A stretch of DNA of 64,000 bases from Gemmatimonadaceae bacterium (GTDB lineage: Bacteria; Gemmatimonadota; Gemmatimonadetes; Gemmatimonadales; Gemmatimonadaceae). Shown in pieces: positions 62,401-64,000 of this stretch (the stretch's first letter is position 1; each line of letters opens with the position of its first letter). The notes below the pieces were generated by a model, which saw only the letters and a program-made list of their open reading frames with translations, ran no database searches and had not been told where the DNA came from. The stretch lies in NCBI GenBank assembly GCA_011525845.1, contig WYBP01000011.1, positions 1-64,000 of the forward strand. Direction: 5' to 3'. A program made the position numbers and the translations under genes.

Positions 62401-62559
62401 TGGGAGCGGGTGCGCGCGCCGCTCGCGGAGATCGGCAGGGCGGCGGCTCGGGCGCCGATCCCGGACGACGGCACGCTCCTCGCGGCGGCCTGCCGCGCCT
62501 ATGGTGTTCGCGCCGCCGACGTCGCCGCGCTCATCGACTGGGAGTCCGACGCGCCGTGA
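59458..62559 (+). CDS. Eco57I/TaqI-like N6-adenine DNA methyltransferase
   Basis: A 1,033-residue protein. Residues 1-300 form an N-terminal module of unknown fold. The methylase core has SAM motif I D379-P-A-C-G-S-G-A-F, a DRDPVAVWLCQ acidic loop, and catalytic N603-P-P-W606; the 220 residues between hold a basic coiled-coil-like stretch. After residue 730, VKTGCNSAFVLGN and RPVIRGEDLRPF match the TaqI-type specificity domain. I find no clear nuclease motif, so cleavage would need a partner. The stop overlaps the helicase start (GTGA), so they form one unit. Confidence 0.88.
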   Translation: MLTTNEAGILLRGAGRGPLAPLLRVLRFGAPVALGRRIAGELGTRDLRAEVAAGPGTTRALVVEWDAHGDLREEGARLCRALASNAPTRLWLVVARDRGRQVLLIAAPPAAGRGTTQALLVDTRHVRASDADTLAALAAAATEEGALLHTRWREILGRDGLTRRFYRDFEQGVASLAETAHGTADAADRRTIALLHASRLLFLAFLEARGLLDGDRSFLRHAFTARCGGRGAHARFLLPLFFGTLNTPVAQRAPAAREFGAIPFLNGGLFTRTPVERRARGLRFTDDALGAVVGDLLGRYRITARETSDEWAEAAVDPEMLGRTFESLMASGARRDGGVFYTPQPLIARLTRQAIDRSLAERAEPGTTRAALERLRILDPACGSGAFLVFALEELAARRAAAGDPRGVAAIRREILARSIFGVDRDPVAVWLCQLRLWLSVIEEDETVDAARLPPLPNLDRNIREGDALSGDDFDGARVRAPGTLEPLRLRYTRASGARKRTLGRALEREERRLALAAAEERSKRLRAARMDLLAALRSRDLFQQRGAPDAAERGRLLELRRAAREAQGELRRLRDGGALPFSFSTHLPSLARDRGVELVIGNPPWVRFHRIPASERASLRARFECFREAGWVAGASASGAGRGFGSQADLAALFVERAVRLTRAGGVVALLVPAKLWSALAGGGLRAFLAREAPAEVLETWSGGDGGFDAAVYPSALIARRLPAGAVAARAAPPRIECARHRAGGIDAWKLPRASLALDASPGAPWLLIPGAVRRAFDRLAAAGVPMAVSPLGRPILGVKTGCNSAFVLGNESLGAVTRRLLRPVIRGEDLRPFAAAEGARAWILWTHDRHGAPMSALPEPERRWLQRWRRTLERRTDARHAAWWSLFRTEAARRDLPRVVWADIGRRPRASVLPLGNPTVPLNSCYVARVPLDEDAHALAVLLNAPLGAAWLRTLAEPARGGYRRFLGWTCARFPIPADWERVRAPLAEIGRAAARAPIPDDGTLLAAACRAYGVRAADVAALIDWESDAP

Positions 62560-64000
62560 ACCGGGATCGGGCCGACCGGGTGCGCCGCGAGATCGCGCGC
62601 GCGGCGCTCGGCGACGGCATCCGGGACGGTCCGTTGGGCGAGTTCACGCTCCTCGCGGGCCAGCGCGAGAGCGCCGCGCGCGTGCGGGCGGCGATCGCCG
62701 AGTTCGGAGGAGCGCTGCTCGCGGACGCGCCGGGCACGGGCAAGACCGTCGTCGCGCTGGCGGTCGCGCGATCGTACGAGGGCGTGGTCGTCGTGCTGCC
62801 GGCGGCGGTCAGGGACCAGTGGACGCGAGCGCTCGCGCGCGCCGGCCGCTCCGCGCGGATCGTGACACTCGAGGCCCTGAGCCGCGGAGCGTGCGACGCC
62901 CGTGCACCGCTGGTGATCGTCGACGAGGCACACCAGGCGCGTACGCCGGGCGCGCGGCGCTACGCTGCCCTGGCGCGCCTCTGCACGGGAGCGCACGTGC
63001 TCCTCCTCTCCGCGACGCCGGTGGTCAACCGCCGCAGCGATCGCGACGCGCTGCTCGCCCTCTTCCTCGGCGCGCGGGCATCGGCGCTCACGCGGCAGGA
63101 GAGCGCGCGGGTGATCGTGCGGGGCGTGCCCGATGCGCGTCTCCGTCCCGCGGTCGAGCGGGGCGAGCCGCTCGGTGGCGCTCCCGACGTCCCGGGGATC
63201 GCCGCGGCGCTGCGGGCGCTGCCGTCGGCCTTTCCCGCGCGCGACGGAGCTCCCGCGCACGCGCTGGTCAGGATCACGCTCGCGCTCGCGTGGTGTTCGA
63301 GCCTCGCTGCACTCGACGGCGCGCTCCGCCGGCGCCTCCAGCGCGGCGAGGCGCTCGGGGAGGCCCTAGGCGAGGGCCGTTGGCCCGACCGCGCCGCCCT
63401 GCGCGCGTGGATCGTCGGCGAGGACGGCACGCAGCTGGCGTTCACCTCGCTCCTCGCCGGGCTGCCGGTGCCGGACGCGGACCTGCACGCGGCGCGGTCG
63501 GTGCTGGAGGCGCACCTGGGCGCCGTGCGCGAGCTGCGCCGACTGATCGGCGCGCACGTCGACGCCGACACCCGACGCCGGGCGGGGGCGATCCGGGATG
63601 TCCTGCGGTCGCGGCCGTCGGAGCGCGCGGTGGTGTTCGCACGGCACGCGGACACGGTCCGTGCGCTCTTCCGTGCCCTCCGCGCGGCGCCGGGTGTCGC
63701 CGCCATCGTGGGCGCGCGGGTGTACGCGGCCGCCGGCCGGTGGACCCGTCGCGAGGTCCTCGCCGCGCTCACGGCCGCTGGGAGCGCCCCCTCCGCGACC
63801 GACCCGCGCGCCGTGCGGCTCCTGCTCACGACGGACCTGCTCTCCGAGGGCGTGGACCTCGCCGCCGTCCGCACGGTGGTGCACGCCGACCTGCCCTGGA
63901 CACCGGCACGCCTCGAGCAGCGACTCGGACGGATCACGCGCGTGAGCAGCGCCTCGGGAACGGTGCGCGAGCTCCGGTTCCGGCTCCCGCGCGGCGCGCG
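62556..64000 (+). CDS. SF2 (DEAH) helicase, truncated by the window edge
   Basis: The frame stays open for 481 codons to the last base. GTG start, overlapping the methylase stop. Helicase motifs: Walker A A-P-G-T-G-K63-T, D123-E-A-H in VIVDEAHQAR, motif III LSATPV, motif V TTDLLSEGVDL and motif VI QRLGRITR (Q455-R462). The DEAH box and the short spacer between helicase lobes resemble Swi2/Snf2-like helicases of defence systems (for example DISARM DrmD), but it is not certain. The C-terminal part is missing from this window. Confidence 0.85.
   Translation, partial: MNRDRADRVRREIARAALGDGIRDGPLGEFTLLAGQRESAARVRAAIAEFGGALLADAPGTGKTVVALAVARSYEGVVVVLPAAVRDQWTRALARAGRSARIVTLEALSRGACDARAPLVIVDEAHQARTPGARRYAALARLCTGAHVLLLSATPVVNRRSDRDALLALFLGARASALTRQESARVIVRGVPDARLRPAVERGEPLGGAPDVPGIAAALRALPSAFPARDGAPAHALVRITLALAWCSSLAALDGALRRRLQRGEALGEALGEGRWPDRAALRAWIVGEDGTQLAFTSLLAGLPVPDADLHAARSVLEAHLGAVRELRRLIGAHVDADTRRRAGAIRDVLRSRPSERAVVFARHADTVRALFRALRAAPGVAAIVGARVYAAAGRWTRREVLAALTAAGSAPSATDPRAVRLLLTTDLLSEGVDLAAVRTVVHADLPWTPARLEQRLGRITRVSSASGTVRELRFRLPRGA

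Noticed and set aside
1-64000. CRISPR arrays, insertion sequences, integrases or prophage
   Set aside because: I found no regularly spaced repeats, transposase motifs, integrase or phage structural genes; only short local repeats were seen.

Overview
The window reads as chromosomal DNA of a high-GC, Gram-negative, aerobic bacterium, most like the Gemmatimonadota. This is inferred from gene content (secreted DUF5916 and Big-domain proteins, an outer-membrane porin, DUF1080 and Gfo/Idh sugar genes, a soluble TPR kinase), not from a marker gene. It is densely coded: no gap exceeds about 250 bases, many neighbours overlap by 1-4 bases, and convergent pairs are often separated by strong GC-rich hairpins. 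I see no transposase, integrase, phage gene, CRISPR array, rRNA or origin. Two tRNAs are present (Gln-CUG and Ala-CGC).

Left part (0.1-12 kb): a small heat-shock protein, then a GMC dehydrogenase with its Tat-carrying partner subunit, a nitronate-monooxygenase-like flavoprotein, and a sugar block of two Gfo/Idh oxidoreductases (one Tat-exported), a NupG-like permease, a DUF1080 hydrolase and CutC. Together these resemble a 3-keto-sugar pathway: periplasmic oxidation, hydrolysis of the keto-glycoside, uptake and reduction. Small secreted proteins and an FkbM-like methyltransferase follow.

Middle (12-28 kb): tRNAs, a threonine-dehydratase-like enzyme, RNase Z, a class V aminotransferase with a beta-hydroxyacid dehydrogenase, a cysteine-less HMA protein, a large DUF5916 outer-membrane protein, MgtE with two tandem EamA transporters, an acyl-CoA dehydrogenase and SURF1.

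28-42 kb: a 1,777-residue lipoprotein with Big domains and at least nine ~100-residue modules, a DUF3761-like protein, DUF72 and a formate/nitrite-type channel, a second plug-like secreted protein, a half-size TauE protein, an SPFH gene coupled to a ribbon-helix-helix gene under a promoter that overlaps a symmetric operator, and two secreted serine hydrolases.

42-48 kb: a tight minus-strand operon of di-haem cytochrome, Rieske protein, porin, DtxR-type regulator (no ordinary start codon) and YceI, behind a dyad-symmetric promoter. Then PAP2, NUDIX and rhodanese genes.

48-59 kb: a soluble Ser/Thr kinase with TPRs; a divergent palindrome-rich region; a small conserved-looking protein, multi-TM membrane protein, histidine kinase and response regulator; an amidohydrolase; a dicarboxylate symporter, glycosyltransferase and HAD phosphatase.

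Right end (59.5-64 kb): a 1,033-residue Eco57I/TaqI-like adenine methyltransferase whose stop overlaps the start of an SF2 helicase that runs off the window. This two-gene unit looks like part of a restriction or phage-defence system and is the best candidate for something undescribed.
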